Of a stretch of 64,000 bases of DNA, positions 1 through 12,009 are shown one piece after another. The notes beneath the pieces are model-generated. The model had not been told where the DNA came from. It ran no database searches and was given only the letters and a program-made list of their open reading frames with translations. Position numbers and translations under genes: made by a program. This DNA comes from Lasioglossum baleicum (Eukaryota > Arthropoda > Insecta > Hymenoptera > Halictidae), in contig NC_134935.1 of the NCBI RefSeq assembly GCF_051020765.1, positions 17,175,579 to 17,239,578 on the forward strand, written 5' to 3'. Every line of letters starts with the position of its first letter. The first letter of the stretch is position 1.

Positions 1-139
1 TATCCGAGCTTAATTTATCGCCGCTAGCGACGTCTTTGTAGTCCTGCGAACACAGGCAAACGCATGTACACACGCCAGTGTATCGGTATGAATTCTCATC
101 GGACGCATCATTTCCATTTCCGGGGTCTCCTGTGCTCGC

Positions 140-260
140 GCGTGAGAGCGTAGAATAGCGTATGATAGCTTGCGATACTCTATGATATCTTATGATAATG
201 TATGATAGCCTGTCACATTTGTATGATTATTTATGATAACATGCAGCGATATAAGATATT
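140..260. repeat. TATGATA-word array, site 1
   Basis: TATGATA or one-base variants occur about eight times (GTATGATAGCTTGCGATACT, TTATGATAATGTATGATAGC), often about 10 or 20 bases apart. A looser tail reappears near 730-760. Confidence 0.6.
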
Positions 261-1627
261 GAAGAACAAATTAATTCTAGGGGATTTTTTGTGATTAAAG
301 AGTTAAATAAATAGGAGAATATTGTTTATAGTAATTTTGTTCATACATTGGACCATCATTGTTCAATTACTAGAATGTAGTGTTCATTGACTGGTATTTT
401 CTATATTTTTTATTGAACGTTTAATATAGAAAAATAATACTAATTTCATTTTATTTGTGTTCATTTATGTTTGACAAATGAAGTATAGGGAGCCATTTGG
501 CATATATGAGATTCCTTTAATTCACATATTTGTTTTTTAAATACAATATCTTCCTGAACAATTTTTTAAATTTTCATTCACTGGTGCAGTTACCCTATAT
601 GAAAATGTATGATATTGTACAATTTCTTACGATTGCGTGTAATAATGTATTATAACTAGATAGTTCATAAATGGTAACGATATTTAACCAACTTCCCAGC
701 TTATAATAATGTGATCTTTAACACTGTATAATAAAGTATGATAAAATATGATAATCGAGACGATTATTTCGAGTAGACAATTAAGGTGGACACGTATTCT
801 AACGAGCAGAATAAATTTCTCAGCTTCGTAGTTTAAGAAATTGATACGGATTTAATGATGGACACGATCGATATGGATTGCCGGTACATCTTGGACAAAC
901 CTCAATTAATTCAGTGTCACCATACCCTGAGACGAGGGTGGTTGTCACGGTTTCCGAACGACGGATTAATTTCCGGGCTACAGGCACCGAGATCTTGATT
1001 ATTTCGCCGGAAGTTTATTCATCGGCAAACACTCCGTGTCGAGATCCACGCGACCTGACAATTCACTCTCTCTCTCTCTCTCCCTCTCTATCTATCTATC
1101 TCCCTCTGTTACTCTATCTCGTTGGGGGTCTCTTCGCGCGGTTCGAGATGCCCTTCTGTTTTCCAGCACTTTACCGCGCGTCCCTCTCGCTTCTAATCCC
1201 CCTTCCGTTTCGATCGCGTCGAGTGGTCTTTGTATTTACTCTCGTCGTCGGAACGACGTTGTTACCTGTCTCGAAGGTACTCCAATTATTTGAAGTCGTC
1301 GCACAAAAACTCTGAGACCAGCGCGGGAGGAGGGGGAGTTTCGGCGGTCATTGATTCTTTGCTGTCTTGTTCCGGTATCTTCTCGATACGTTTCAAGAGC
1401 GAGGGAGAGAGAGGAGAAGGGCCGACCAAGCTCACTCTCTCTCTCTCGCAGTTTTTGTTCGTTACCCCCGAGAAGTTTCCGCATTCTTCGGATATCGAAG
1501 CGGAGTCTCGGCCTCGGTCTAAGAAACTCTTCCAGAGGCCATTCCGGACCAGTTTAGTGGCTCGTTTTTCCCGATCTGGTAACAATGCCGCCGGCGGAGA
1601 TTCATGGCCTGCCCCGGGGAAAACGGT

Positions 1628-1634
1628 ATAAAGA
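1628..1634 (+). promoter_or_regulatory. Possible TATA box
   Basis: TATAAAG in a GC-rich setting (CGGTATAAAGACGGCCCGG) would place a start site near 1658. No coding sequence with a credible ATG follows closely, so this could head a 5' UTR exon or be chance. Confidence 0.3.
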
Positions 1635-2703
1635 CGGCCCGGCCCGACTCGGCCGGCAAGGACCGCCCGTCACACCAACGACGACGCGCGACGTATTCGT
1701 CTCTTTCGGCTCCCGATCGATCCCCTACAACCAACGACCACCTATAATATCGTTAACCCCTTCACGACCAAAGACCAGGTCCCACGCGGAAAATATCCGC
1801 CAGCTCCTACACAACGATTTCTGTCAAACCTCGAGAAATTGAATTTACAGCATTTGCATGCAGAAGTTTCTTCATTCTCGGAAAATTGTTGATATTCTAA
1901 CTGTGAAAAAAACGGGAAATTATTCAAACTTGGCCGTTACTTTTTAAACCAATGGCCATAAAAGGTGTTACGTAGCGGTCAAGTTTGAATAATTTAGCCT
2001 TCCATGTAAGTCTCTAAAAATTAAATACTGTTCTTTTAAACTAATTTTTACAAACGCTTTTCTCAGTATTGCAAGAGGTATTTCTAAGCTAACGAACTTC
2101 GCCGTATTTCGTTTGATCTCACAACTTTTTACGTCCGCAGAAACTTGGCTCCTGTTTACAGGATGTTTTTGTTGGGTCCAGTATTACAAGTATCAATCTT
2201 TAATAAATTACCTAACACATGATGCTCGTATCACGCAGCATTCCACACAATCATCAACAAAGTATCTGGTACGTACAGATATCGTCGTTGGTGGCGGATC
2301 GAGTAGCGCTGAAAATAACGGCTCTGCGTAACGCCGAGGCGGATCCGCGTAATATTTGCGCAGCATCCTCGAAACGTTAGTGTACCGGCAATATCGAGCG
2401 ATAATAAATTAGCAATGAAATTATTGCGTCGCGGGTGCAAGTATTTGCGTGGGCTACTATTTACCATAACAGAAAATTATAAATTCATGAGAATAAAGTG
2501 GTGCATTAATTATGGCTGTCAGTTACAGTGATCGGTGCGAGCGCGGTGCGGTGGTCCGAGCTGCGAACGGTCTCTATCCGCGAGCCATATTTCCCCGAAA
2601 CCCTGGGGATTTCCTGGATTCCTCTGGCGGGCATCGATCGGTACGCGATGTCGATCGCGATCGGAAATTGCTTTCGACTCGCCGCCCACGCCAGATGGAC
2701 GAA

Positions 2704-3050
2704 CATATTTAATCGAGAGAGAGAGAGAGAGGGAGAGAGAAAGAGACTCAGTCAGAAAGACAGAAAGAGAGAAGTATTGATGAAGAAAAAGAAAATCGTT
2801 GCCCTAGGACCGGCGACTGATTGCGGAGCTGAGAGGAAAGATATAGAAAGAAGGTTGGAGACGCGGAGCGCGAGAGAACTAACGAGGGAATACCGGCTAC
2901 AGGAACGAAATTACAAGGGCCTTCTAACAATAACAGTTCCCGGGGAATAAAACCGCTGTTCCCTTTCCTGGGACCCTTTTTGATATACTGATAACCTCGG
3001 GACTGCTAATTGAGCTTTGTCCTTTCACGGGACCCATCTCTCCATTTCTT
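2704..3050. repeat. Duplicated 350-bp segment, copy 1
   Basis: This copy aligns with 3287-3650 at roughly 80 percent identity, sharing ATATTTAATCGAGA, ACCGGCGACTGATT, AGGAAAGATATAGAAAGAAG, ACAGTTCCCGGGG and CTAATTGAGCTTTGTCCTTT. The start is a GA microsatellite. Frames in it are not conserved, so it is non-coding. Confidence 0.85.
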
Positions 3051-3059
3051 AAGTCCATT

Positions 3060-3200
3060 TCAACGATAGTGGACATGTTAAAAGTATTTAAGAGCATCAA
3101 TGTATTAGTTTCAGCTTATTAGGATAATTAAAAGAAGAATATACAATTTTTATTTGGCTCCTGTATCCTGCAATCAATGCACACGTTTTCTATACTATAC
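3060..3200 (+). mobile_element. Decayed TAGACTGCGG-family MITE, subfamily A interior
   Basis: The terminal repeats are gone, but the interior matches the reference copy over about 130 bases, including ATCAATGTATTAGTTTCAGC and GGCTCCTGTATCCTGCAATC. It lies between the two halves of the 2704/3287 duplication. Confidence 0.7.
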
Positions 3201-3286
3201 TATATGATTTTTATAAATTACTATAAATGTTACTACATACCGTATATAATAAAAACCTAAGGTCTAATAGCCTATGATGGCCGAAC

Positions 3287-3650
3287 ATATTTAATCGAGA
3301 AAGAGGTAGAGGGAGAGAAGAAAAGCGATTGGAAAAGAGAGAAGGATAGATGAGGAAAGAGAAAATCGTAGCCCGAGGACCGGCGACTGATTACGGCGTT
3401 GAAAGGAAAGATATAGAAAGAAGGCTGGGAGACACGGAGCGCGAGAGAAGCAACGAGGGAATACGAGCCGGAGGAACGAAATTACGAGAGCCTTCGAAAA
3501 GCAACAGTTCCCGGGGAGTAAACCGCGCTGGATGGTCCATTTCCTGGGACTCTTTTTGATATTCGACAATAAAACCGGCCACGCCTCGCCGAGGCTGCTA
3601 ATTGAGCTTTGTCCTTTGACGGGAGCCGCCTCCTCTCTGTTCATTGTTAC
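3287..3650. repeat. Duplicated 350-bp segment, copy 2
   Basis: This is the partner of the 2704 segment. It has an extra stretch near 3570-3590 (ACCGGCCACGCCTCGCCGAG) absent from copy 1. The spacer between the copies (3051-3286) carries a decayed MITE. Confidence 0.85.
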
Positions 3651-4483
3651 TTCAAGAAGCTACCCGGAAAACAAAACCGTCGCGTGCCTCGTCATGAAAA
3701 TTGGCTGATGCACACTGATGCTCGAAACTCGGCGACCAAACGGGATCCTGCTCTTTCAAGCTTTTTGTTGTTGCTTTGACCAGAAAGCGAGTCCCCGGTT
3801 ACAGTAATTGATAGCGCGGGAGAAGAATGTATCCTGTATAAATTGCGCTCGTTCCATTGTTCTCGCAAGAAATTAAGTGGCGGAACATCGTGTGCCCGAT
3901 AGCCGAGCTCCGAAGTTTTTCCAAGAACAGTAAGAGAGAGAGAGGGAGAGAGCGATTGTCAATATCTCTTAGCTGTGTTCTCCCTTTGCTCGCGTTGCAC
4001 GGCTGGTAATTGATATTTAATATAGTTCCGGTGAACTTTGCTTTCAGAAGATTTAAAAAAGTTTCCGGCAAGTTTCCCGCAGGCCCCGAGGAATGCGCGC
4101 TGCAACGCGTCGCATAAATCTCCGGCCGGTCTATTACCGCTCCACGTTCCAGCTCGAACGTGCGGATTAAATACCCGCGAATTCGCAACGGTTCCGCGAG
4201 AGACGATCTGTTGCGACACGGTTTCGCCCGTGTGGAAAGACGTTTATTGCGGGGGCGGGCTTTAGCTCGCGAAATGACGGATTGCGCCGCGTTTCTCGCC
4301 GGTTCTGAATGTGGAAACCGTTTTCTAGTACTTGTTTTTATTTTCGTTTCAGGATCACTGAAAACAAGGTTCTACCCGTTTTGTCAATTTCCATGCAGAA
4401 TGTGTGTCTATCTGTGATTTTGTACCGTTTCTATGTGCGAACGCGATGTGCTGCTTCTATTATTAAACGAAATTAAAATACAA

Positions 4484-4502
4484 TATATATATATATATAT
4501 AA
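4484..4502. repeat. (AT)n microsatellite
   Basis: About nine AT units in a row, directly before an AT-rich stretch of unknown nature (4500-4740). Confidence 0.9.
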
Positions 4503-4807
4503 TGCCGAGGAAGAGTGTTGAACGCCGCAATATCATACAGAATACAACGTTTCATTAAACATTTTTTTGAAGAATGGATATGCAAACCTTACGGCGTTGA
4601 GTACAATGAGAGAGCCTAACGAAGAAATATGGCATTTCATTATAAACCAGATGAAACATCGATGACTGACAATATTAATAGACATTTTAACCAAAAAACT
4701 AGTCCAGCGCTTGAATAAAACGCCAGTTTCAAAGAATACCGTACAAGTTCAAGTTATACCGTAAGGGCGGTATCAATAACTACTCGCCAACATACAGAAC
4801 TGACTAC

Positions 4808-4986
4808 TAGGGGCGTGCGAGATTCCCGAAAATGTTCGGGATTCCTGTAAAATATCCGGGATTCCCGAAAATATCCGAGATTCCGGAGAATTTTCGGTAT
4901 TCCCGAGTATGTGCGGGATTCCCGAAAATATACGGGATTCCGAAAGACTCGGGATGGTCCCGACCGGGATCTCGCACACACCCCTA
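4808..4986. mobile_element. hAT-type MITE with internal GGGATTCCCG repeats
   Basis: The tips are inverted repeats (TAGGGGCGTGCGAGAT and the complement of TAGGGGTGTGTGCGAGAT). The flanks CTGACTAC (4800-4807) and ATGACTAC (4987-4994) match at 7 of 8 bases, as expected for the 8-bp hAT target duplication. The interior is about nine diverged copies of a 15-20 base word built on GGGATTCCCGAAAATAT, itself part-palindromic. There is no coding capacity. Confidence 0.8.
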
Positions 4987-6934
4987 ATGACTACGCTTCC
5001 ACACAAACTCACCTTTTCCTCTGTACCTACTTAACCTCGCGAGACAACAGGCTTCAAACTCGGCCGTAGCACATCACACACAGAGTCGCCTTATTATTTT
5101 GCATACACGCGCGGTCGCGTCGAGTGGGTTCTAATTCAGCCCCTAAACGAATTCCGAGTAATTAGGGCGAAGTGTCGAGCTAGGCGTCGGATAAAAAACG
5201 ATTTAATCGTGAGAGGGAAGGAGAGAAGATGCGTAGGAGTTTTCACGGAACGCCGGTTGATGAAAAGTCAATCGAATCGGAAGAGCGGCCAACGACAAAG
5301 TAAATCGCGATTTTCCAGAGGAAATTGGGTATCAGAAAGAGGCGATAGCCATCGGTCAACTTGCCCGCGGACGATATATCAAAGTCAAACGTAACAGTCC
5401 CGAATGCGGGACGAAAGAATACGAAAAGTTCCGGAGGCCTGTAGAATCGAGGGATTTCTATCGTCTAATGGACGACAGCTCGTGGAAATAATAACGGTGT
5501 CCGGTGAATGTGACAGTGGCGTCCGATCAAAATTCATACCGATCTATCCGCGTATATATTTCTGTTCGCATTCACATGACGCCGCCACCGCGTCGTATGA
5601 GCCCCATTTTGCCATTCAACTTTGTCCTCAGACATTTGACGTATCTTTAAAAACAGCAAAGATATTCAAGGTGGTCAAGTTAGGTGAAATCCTCTGTATA
5701 CCACCTTCCAGAAAATGGAACCGTACCGGGCCGTGACGTGTCGTCGCGTCGGCGCTTCGAAAAAGCAGTGCCCCTCGTGGGAGCCGTTCGAAACTTTTAA
5801 TCGTGGTGCAGGACTCGTTAATCGCCGGGCATAACTTCGATTTCGTCGAGTGTACCGACGCCCAGCCACGGATTTCCTCGGGTACCTCATCGAACCAAGA
5901 ACTACTTGGCGTTCGTCGAGGCTTGGGCCGTGAACTTTTCCCGTGCCGTCGAACTCGCACACGGGGCACACGTAATATATAACGTATTGATTCCTTAAGC
6001 GGAGGGGGGTCGGGAGAGGTAAAGAGGGCTCTGGTATCGATATCGCGACCAAGATCGTAAAAAGGGGGAGGTTCATATTTATACGCGGCCGGTCGAATTT
6101 TCTAATTGGGGACCGGAGAGGCTCGGCCAAGTCCCGGCGAAGGCCGAAACTTTTCCCATCGTGCTACTTTCCGCGGAAGTCGATGCAGATTGTATCGATG
6201 CGGGGACGACGACGGTTTGCGGGCAGAGAAAGAAAGAAAGAAATAGAAAGAGTGAGAGAGGCTCGTTTTTAAGGGAGATTCGTGCTCGCTCTCGAACTTT
6301 ATTCCGGTGCGGTTCGCGCAACCTCCATCCCGGCGGAATCGCGTCCCGCTTATTTTCCGCGAGTCTCGCATTCACGGCTTCCTTTTTGCCCGGCAACCAA
6401 GGGATCGGACAAGAGGGAAAAAAAGAGCAGGAAAGAAACAGAAAGAAAAAGGGAGAAGCAACCGAGAGAAAGAGAGAGAGAGGGAGCACCGACGAAAGGG
6501 AACGGAAGCAGGATCGTCTCTCGCTCGGAGGGAAACGACCGAATCTATATTGCTCCTTCTCTGGAACTCTCCGGGAGAACGATTTTTCTATTCCTTTCGC
6601 CTGCAAGTTTTCCCTATTTTTTGCCTGGCCGTTTCCTTCCCTGATCCGCGTTACGAAACCTCCAAGAGCTGCGAATCTGCGAGCGAGTTTCGCGCCGAGC
6701 ACGTCGGATATTTTCGAACCGAACGCGCCACCCTCCATGCTTTTCCTCGCCTCTGCCCATTATGCGAATCTTGCGATTCGACTGCGGAAGGGGTCCTTAT
6801 TTATTACTTGATCAGGAATTCGTTGATACTGTTGCGCAGGCTTCGGCTCCGTCTTGCCGGAGAACACATTGCAATTATAAACACAGAACAATAACACTTC
6901 TTTATTCTCTATCAAACGGACAATGTCAAATGAG

Positions 6935-7135
6935 CAGACTGCGGATTTTATGCATTTATAACAAAAATGGGTACGTACAATTTAAAACAGTGGAGGTATT
7001 AAAAAGATTTAAGGCCACCAGTGTATTAGTTTCACCTTAACAAGATAATTAGAAGAAGAATGAAATTGTTATTTGACTCCTGTGTCTTGCAATCAAGACA
7101 AACATTTTTTATTTTGCATAAAGATCCGCAGTCTA
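6935..7135 (+). mobile_element. TAGACTGCGG-family MITE, full-length subfamily A copy
   Basis: The copy starts AGACTGCGGATTTTATGCAT and ends GCATAAAGATCCGCAGTCTA, giving terminal inverted repeats of about 20 bases. It has no coding capacity at 201 bp. This is the clearest reference copy for subfamily A, with internal words GTACGTACAATTTAAAACAG and CAGTGTATTAGTTTCA shared with copies at 3060, 9768 and 21437 (and, reversed, 45047). Confidence 0.88.
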
Positions 7136-7479
7136 CTAATAAGGCTGCAATGAGTGGCGCGTGCTCTCGCTTCAACGACTCGAGAGGATCTGTTCGTCTT
7201 TCTTCTAATCAACAACAACAACCTTGTTGTTCGGATACCACAATATCGATCCGACAGACGACTTCTCTCGATCTCTGCGATATCTTCAGAATATCACAGG
7301 GGGAGGCAACTTCATCTCAAGTCGTCGTAACAATAACCAATAAATCATATAAAATAGAGACTCCCTCTCGAACTCTATTATATAGCACTTCCGCTTAAGC
7401 AACTATGTTACGAGAGAAATTAATTTTGAAAGATAGGCGAAGAGTGGTGAGTTTCGCGCAGCGCGTCATCAAAGTATAG

Positions 7480-7583
7480 TCATTCTCGAACATTTAAAAA
7501 AAAATTCCAATTGAATCGATGAAAAACTGAGTTGTCGGCAGATTTTTATCCAAAAAGATCGGTTTCTGGCCCACTGTGCGTCA
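7480..7583. repeat. Dispersed 100-bp repeat, copy 1
   Basis: The segment from CGAACATTTAAAAAAAAATT to CCCACTGTGCGTC is about 93 percent identical to 28928-29028, including GAGTTGTCGGCAGATTTT and AAAAAGATCGGTTTCT. Flanks differ, so it is probably part of a transposon; no ends were defined. Confidence 0.8.
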
Positions 7584-9163
7584 GCTCGCGGACATCCTTT
7601 CCCCTTGTTCGATGGAAATAATCCCGGCCACAGTGGCCGATCGGACCGGGACACTCTACAGCTCGCGACATATTCGTAAACCGGCGAATACGAACGGAGG
7701 AAAACGGAGGCGGGCTATGAATACGTCGTTTCATAGGTGCGAATTATTCATGATGCGTAAGGCACACACCGTTTTCGATGGATCGATGTTGACGGTGCCG
7801 CGTGGCGAAAGCCAACGTAATATGAATCTGGTAATATTGGAGCGGCGGTTGCCATCCGATCGGAACATGGCACCGGCGTTTTCGTACTTTGCCACTGCGC
7901 GACGCCGACCGCATCGCGCTAGATTGATGTTATAGAGAGAGACTGTAATATCGGCAATCGTGCCGAGGCTTAATGTCATACGGAGACTGGTAACGAACAA
8001 GCGAAATTCGACGCGGGCGAACGTCGAAAACGCGGCATTAGAAACCTTCCACCGGAAGGGGAAACCAATCCGCGTTAACTGCATGGTAGCGCGACCCAAA
8101 CATGGTATCTGCGATTAGCAGTGACGATTTCGTCCAGCCTAGACGAATGTCCAGCTGCATCGATTGATGTCTAAAAAAATACGTCATTCGATTTAAAAAA
8201 ATGAAGGTGACCTTCATATGACCTTCATATGACCTTCATTCCTCAATGATTCTTTAATCAGTTTTGATGGAGACCATTTGACGAACAGATTGTCAGAATA
8301 TGTAATTATGATTGAGAAATACAGAAATAGATTGCCGACGGTAAAGTAGAAAGACTTCGAATGAAGTGAGGCAAAAGGAAGACAGATAGAAGGGAAAATC
8401 CATTAATAATGTCCTCGCCGAAGACTTATTGATAATCCTATCAATACATGCGCTATATTAAGTAGAAGTACATTGAAATTAGGTTACATCACTGACAGCG
8501 GCATGTACCACCGGAAATAAATTGTTATCGTTATCGGTTAATTCATCGGGAACTCCTAGATCTCGATAACCGATTTTCAGTATTGGAAGTTCCGGTATCG
8601 GAAGACTCATTTATTTCTCGTTATATGAAAATAGGTGCTTGAGAAATTATTCAACAAAACTTCTTTGGGTATACATATAAAATGGAGGGACACATCCAAA
8701 ATAGTGGTCTGCAGACGTAACGTTAAAGCAGTAAGAAAATGAAGAAAATGGATTTAAATAATCGAATCATTTTTTATGTAATAAATCGTCTAAAATTGAC
8801 GATTCTAAATGGGAATACCGCCCTGAGAAGCTTCATTCAAGAAAGGAGGACTAATTTAGCTGCGAAATGGGGTTGCCCTGGGTTTAAGCAGCCAGGAAGG
8901 GAGATGATGATCGCGAGTCGCAGTTGTGACTTGTAGGATGGAGGAGGAGGAGGAGGTACGGTGTATCCGTGGATTTTCGCATGACAATGCTTGGAATATA
9001 ACGCATTGTGTAAACAGGCAGCGAGGCAATCTGCGAGGCGCACGGTGCGTGAATCCTGGACATTCGGCGACGACGAGTCGGCGTCAGGGACGCGACGCGT
9101 CGCGGCGTCGTCCACATCGTAATCGTCATCCTCCGGATTCAAGTTGGTTGACGCCGCCTAACC
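7584..9163. other. Intergenic or intronic DNA
   Basis: CpG-rich at first, then AT-rich with a 12-bp repeat at 8213. Around 8935-8955 a GAGGAG run precedes the short ATG frame at 9164. Confidence 0.55.
8213..8240. repeat. 12-bp tandem repeat
   Basis: TGACCTTCATA is repeated directly almost three times. Confidence 0.8.
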
Positions 9164-9244
9164 ATGGACAATAGGACTACGGCCAGTACGACACCATTAT
9201 CCGCCTCTCGCGTCTATGACAACCCCATGAATTATGCAGCGTAG
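9164..9244 (+). CDS. Short ATG frame, possible N-terminal exon or upstream ORF
   Basis: A 26-codon frame starts at an ATG in a strong context (CTAACCATGG) and ends TYR-ASP-ASN-PRO-MET-ASN-TYR-ALA-ALA before TAG. The peptide is Ser/Thr-rich at first (RTTASTTPLSASRVYDNPMN). It may be the cytoplasmic start of a membrane protein if a donor such as GC/GTAGCG is used, but that donor is weak. I do not recognise the protein. Confidence 0.2.
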   Translation: MDNRTTASTTPLSASRVYDNPMNYAA

Positions 9245-9659
9245 CGTAGACGGATACGCGGGTCGACCCTCCTCTGCACGCTCACGCGCTGCGAATGTTG
9301 TTCCATTACCGAACCTACCGCTGCTTTCAGCCGCACGATTTACCCCCTAACCTCGAGAGCTCGTCCCCTCGATTTATGCTTGTTTACCGATCGAGACACC
9401 CCACGGCATCCTACATCCTATTCTTAACCGTTCCCGCTCGTTCCCCGACTCTCCTGACTTTATCCTAACAGGAAATACTTCCAGGAACGTGATTATTCAA
9501 CGGTAGACTCGTCGGTAAGCTTCGTTTCCCGAAGGGTGACTTTATCAAATTCCTCGGGAAGTCTTTCAGTGCGTTTTAATACGTGCAGTCTTGTGTTTAC
9601 TGTTCTTCAGTTCTACTTCATTCAATTGGAATTGTTGGCCGTTCCATCGTAAGATCAAC

Positions 9660-9768
9660 GTACGCTATCTCAGACTATCTATCATACTCTATCATAGAGT
9701 ATTATAGGATAGCGTACACTCATCATAGTCTGTCGTAAGCAAACGTACACTCGCCATCGGTTATCATT
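9660..9768. repeat. TATCATA-word array, site 2
   Basis: The array has CTATCTATCATACTCTATCA, ATAGAGTATTATAGGATAGC and CATCATAGTCTGTCG, part of it palindromic. A MITE interrupts it at 9768. Confidence 0.65.
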
Positions 9769-9936
9769 AGACTGCGGATTTTATGCATTTATGACAAAAA
9801 TATGTACGTACAATTGAAAGCAATAAACATATATTCAATAGATTTAATCGGAGGAAGAACAAATTTTCTACGTGGCCCCTGCGTTTTTTGAAATTGATGT
9901 AGAAATTTTTTATTTTGCATAAAGATCCGCAGTCTA
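9768..9936 (+). mobile_element. TAGACTGCGG-family MITE, subfamily A, internally shortened
   Basis: Both ends are present (TAGACTGCGGATTTTATGC and GATCCGCAGTCTA), but the centre is about 30 bases shorter than the 6935 copy. It interrupts a TATCATA-type array. Confidence 0.88.
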
Positions 9937-10602
9937 GTTATAATACAGCATTATCGGATACCATACTGTACCATTATTTCTCATACACCCTTACGGTATC
10001 AGATTGTAACGAATTACAATGTGTGCCACGAATGTTGCGATTCATACAATGAATACCATGGATAATGATACAGACAGCCACAAATCCAATGTGGACTACT
10101 TTCTCCCGCAATTCCTTCAGTAAACGCGTTAAAATCACCGGCAGGTGGTCCGCGAAAGCTCTCCGAGCACAGGCTACTAATTCTCGATCTGCGACTGCAT
10201 ACGGACCCGCGGTACAATTGCCAGGTTCAACAAAATATCAATTTTCAGCCTCTAGGGGCGTAAATCTCGAAGGAGATGGCGTGGCGATTCGACCGCGCGG
10301 GAATTCGCGTTTATTAAAACGTCGAGCGCCGATTCGTCAGGGACGATAGGGGGTGCTGTGTTCAGGTGATCGTCTTAATGGCGGGGTTCCCATGAGTTAC
10401 GAGCGGGCAGGTGAGTCGTAGGGTATCGGGGCCGGTCACGAATCATCGCGTTTCTTTCCGCGACCGATCTTTGCTCGGTGGGCCTCTGTAATCGGAACGC
10501 GACGGTCGAGCGGTTTGTCTCGGATGGTTATCGTGGCGGTTCCAGGTGGCCGGAATGAGCGTCGGGGTTGCTAATTTTTGAGTTACTCGAACTAGGCATG
10601 GC

Positions 10603-10641
<39 letters not shown>

Positions 10642-11864
10642 GTCGTCATCGTTCTCACGTGTCCCCTGGCCGCGCCGTTTTTCTTCGGGTCCCAGTTCGC
10701 TTTTTGCCCACCCCTTAATCGGCACGCGTTATCGCGCGTGTTCCCCGACGATTAACACGTGTTTTTTCTCTCGAGCTCTCGGCCCGACTTGGACTAGCAA
10801 GAGAGAGAGAGAGGGAGAGAGGGTCGTGCAATCTTCGCCTCAATATCGATCCCAGTACAGGCTGACTTGGCCGACGACCCTCGCTGCTCCCGACGCGGAA
10901 CGCACGGCCCGAGATATCTGATTACATCGCGGAATAGTCACGAACCGAAGCTACGAGTCCGAAGACGTAGCACGAATTCCAACGACTTCATATCTCCGCG
11001 CTGTGAATAGCAGCGTGGCAGGGTGAGGCGAGGCGAGGCGAGGCTTGATTCGGTGCAGCGAGGCTTCGAGGCGCGTGCACGCTCCTCTTATCTAGCTTAA
11101 TAAGTTGATTGCGACGTCTTGTGAGAAGACCAACGATCGTCGAAACGGGCTCTCGCGACGATCTTGATCCTCGCTGGTGGTAATCGAGGCGATTTACGCG
11201 CGGAACGATTAAGGGGGACGTAAATGTTTTCGGTAGATTAGGCGAGACCAACCGCCTCGACTCGGCCCACAGACCAATTCGCAATTACGGAAAGGTTCTC
11301 TCCCCCTCTCCGTCAAGCGCGTGCGCGTGAGCGCTTGTTCTCTCTCGTTAGAACGGGCCGATGACCTACGGATAATAATGAAAAATGATACTGAGAGTCG
11401 CGTAATAGGCAGTCATTGCTCCCGGCGATAACAGGACGGATACAGTGTAACGTTTGAGTCGATATATCCCCGCAGGATTCTTGCGTGTTTGTTCAACACA
11501 GCGCCGGTTCCAACGGTCATCCATTTGCCGAATAGATGACTCCTTAGGGACTGATGCTTTTGCCGATCCCTGTTACCCCCCCTGGATGCGACGGCATCCG
11601 ACTCGCTAACGATTCCGACGTTTCGTGAGCTAATTTCCTGATTTCTAGCTTTTATTGCCGGGAACGCCACCGATTAACGGCCACGGTAAACGACGATCGC
11701 GGTCTCCGACGCTCGGTCTCCGTCAGGAAACCAACGTGAGGCGAACGATACTAAAGTACGTTTAATAGGTGCATGATACGTCCACTGGACGATAGTGCAC
11801 GCGATAATTGCGCTTCTTGATTTCAGCGTTCATTTGTGCGTGACTTGTTTCATGTCCTATTAGG
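9937..11864. other. CpG- and purine-rich DNA, no supported gene
   Basis: GA microsatellites at 10608 and 10798 and a GAGGCGAGGCGAGGC run at 11022 are the only clear structures. A related short GGTGAGGCGAGGCG stretch recurs at 14497. Confidence 0.6.
10608..10640. repeat. (GA)n microsatellite
   Basis: An almost unbroken GA run of about 30 bases. Similar purine or pyrimidine runs are near 1065-1095, 2716-2745, 10798-10822, 17930-17985, 58250-58282, 61580-61630 and 63828-63844. Confidence 0.9.
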
Positions 11865-12008
11865 TATCATCTGTCTTAGACTATCATATGGTATTACAGG
11901 CTATCATAATCTAATATACAATATTATAAGCCATCGTAGAGTATCACAGGCTACGAGACACCATCGTTAAACGTCGTAGGGTATCATAGAGTATATCTAT
12001 CATAGCCT
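11865..12008. repeat. TATCATA-word array, site 3
   Basis: GGCTATCATAATCTA, GTAGAGTATCACAGGCTA and GGGTATCATAGAGTATA repeat with a spacing of about 20 bases. The deleted mariner begins at its end. Confidence 0.65.
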
Positions 12009-12009
12009 A

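Larger units (their letters stand above)
1..2703. other. Intergenic or intronic DNA, no supported gene
   Basis: AT-rich to about 850, then GC-rich with CT runs (1060-1450) and a TATA-like box at 1628. The overlapping frames between 878 and 1842 shift with the microsatellites and resemble no known protein. 1850-2500 is AT-rich without a recognised feature. Confidence 0.6.
3651..6934. other. Intergenic or intronic DNA
   Basis: Apart from the AT microsatellite and the hAT-type MITE, nothing coding is recognised. 5200-6700 alternates CpG-rich DNA with purine runs; the long frames at 6080-6890 on both strands are low-complexity artefacts. A weak acceptor-like tract (TTATTTTCGTTTCAG) lies near 4352. 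Confidence 0.6.

Noticed and set aside
6079..6894. Overlapping frames of 195-219 codons on both strands
   Set aside because: They arise from purine-rich, microsatellite-like DNA and consist of Arg/Lys/Glu or Phe/Leu/Ser runs.
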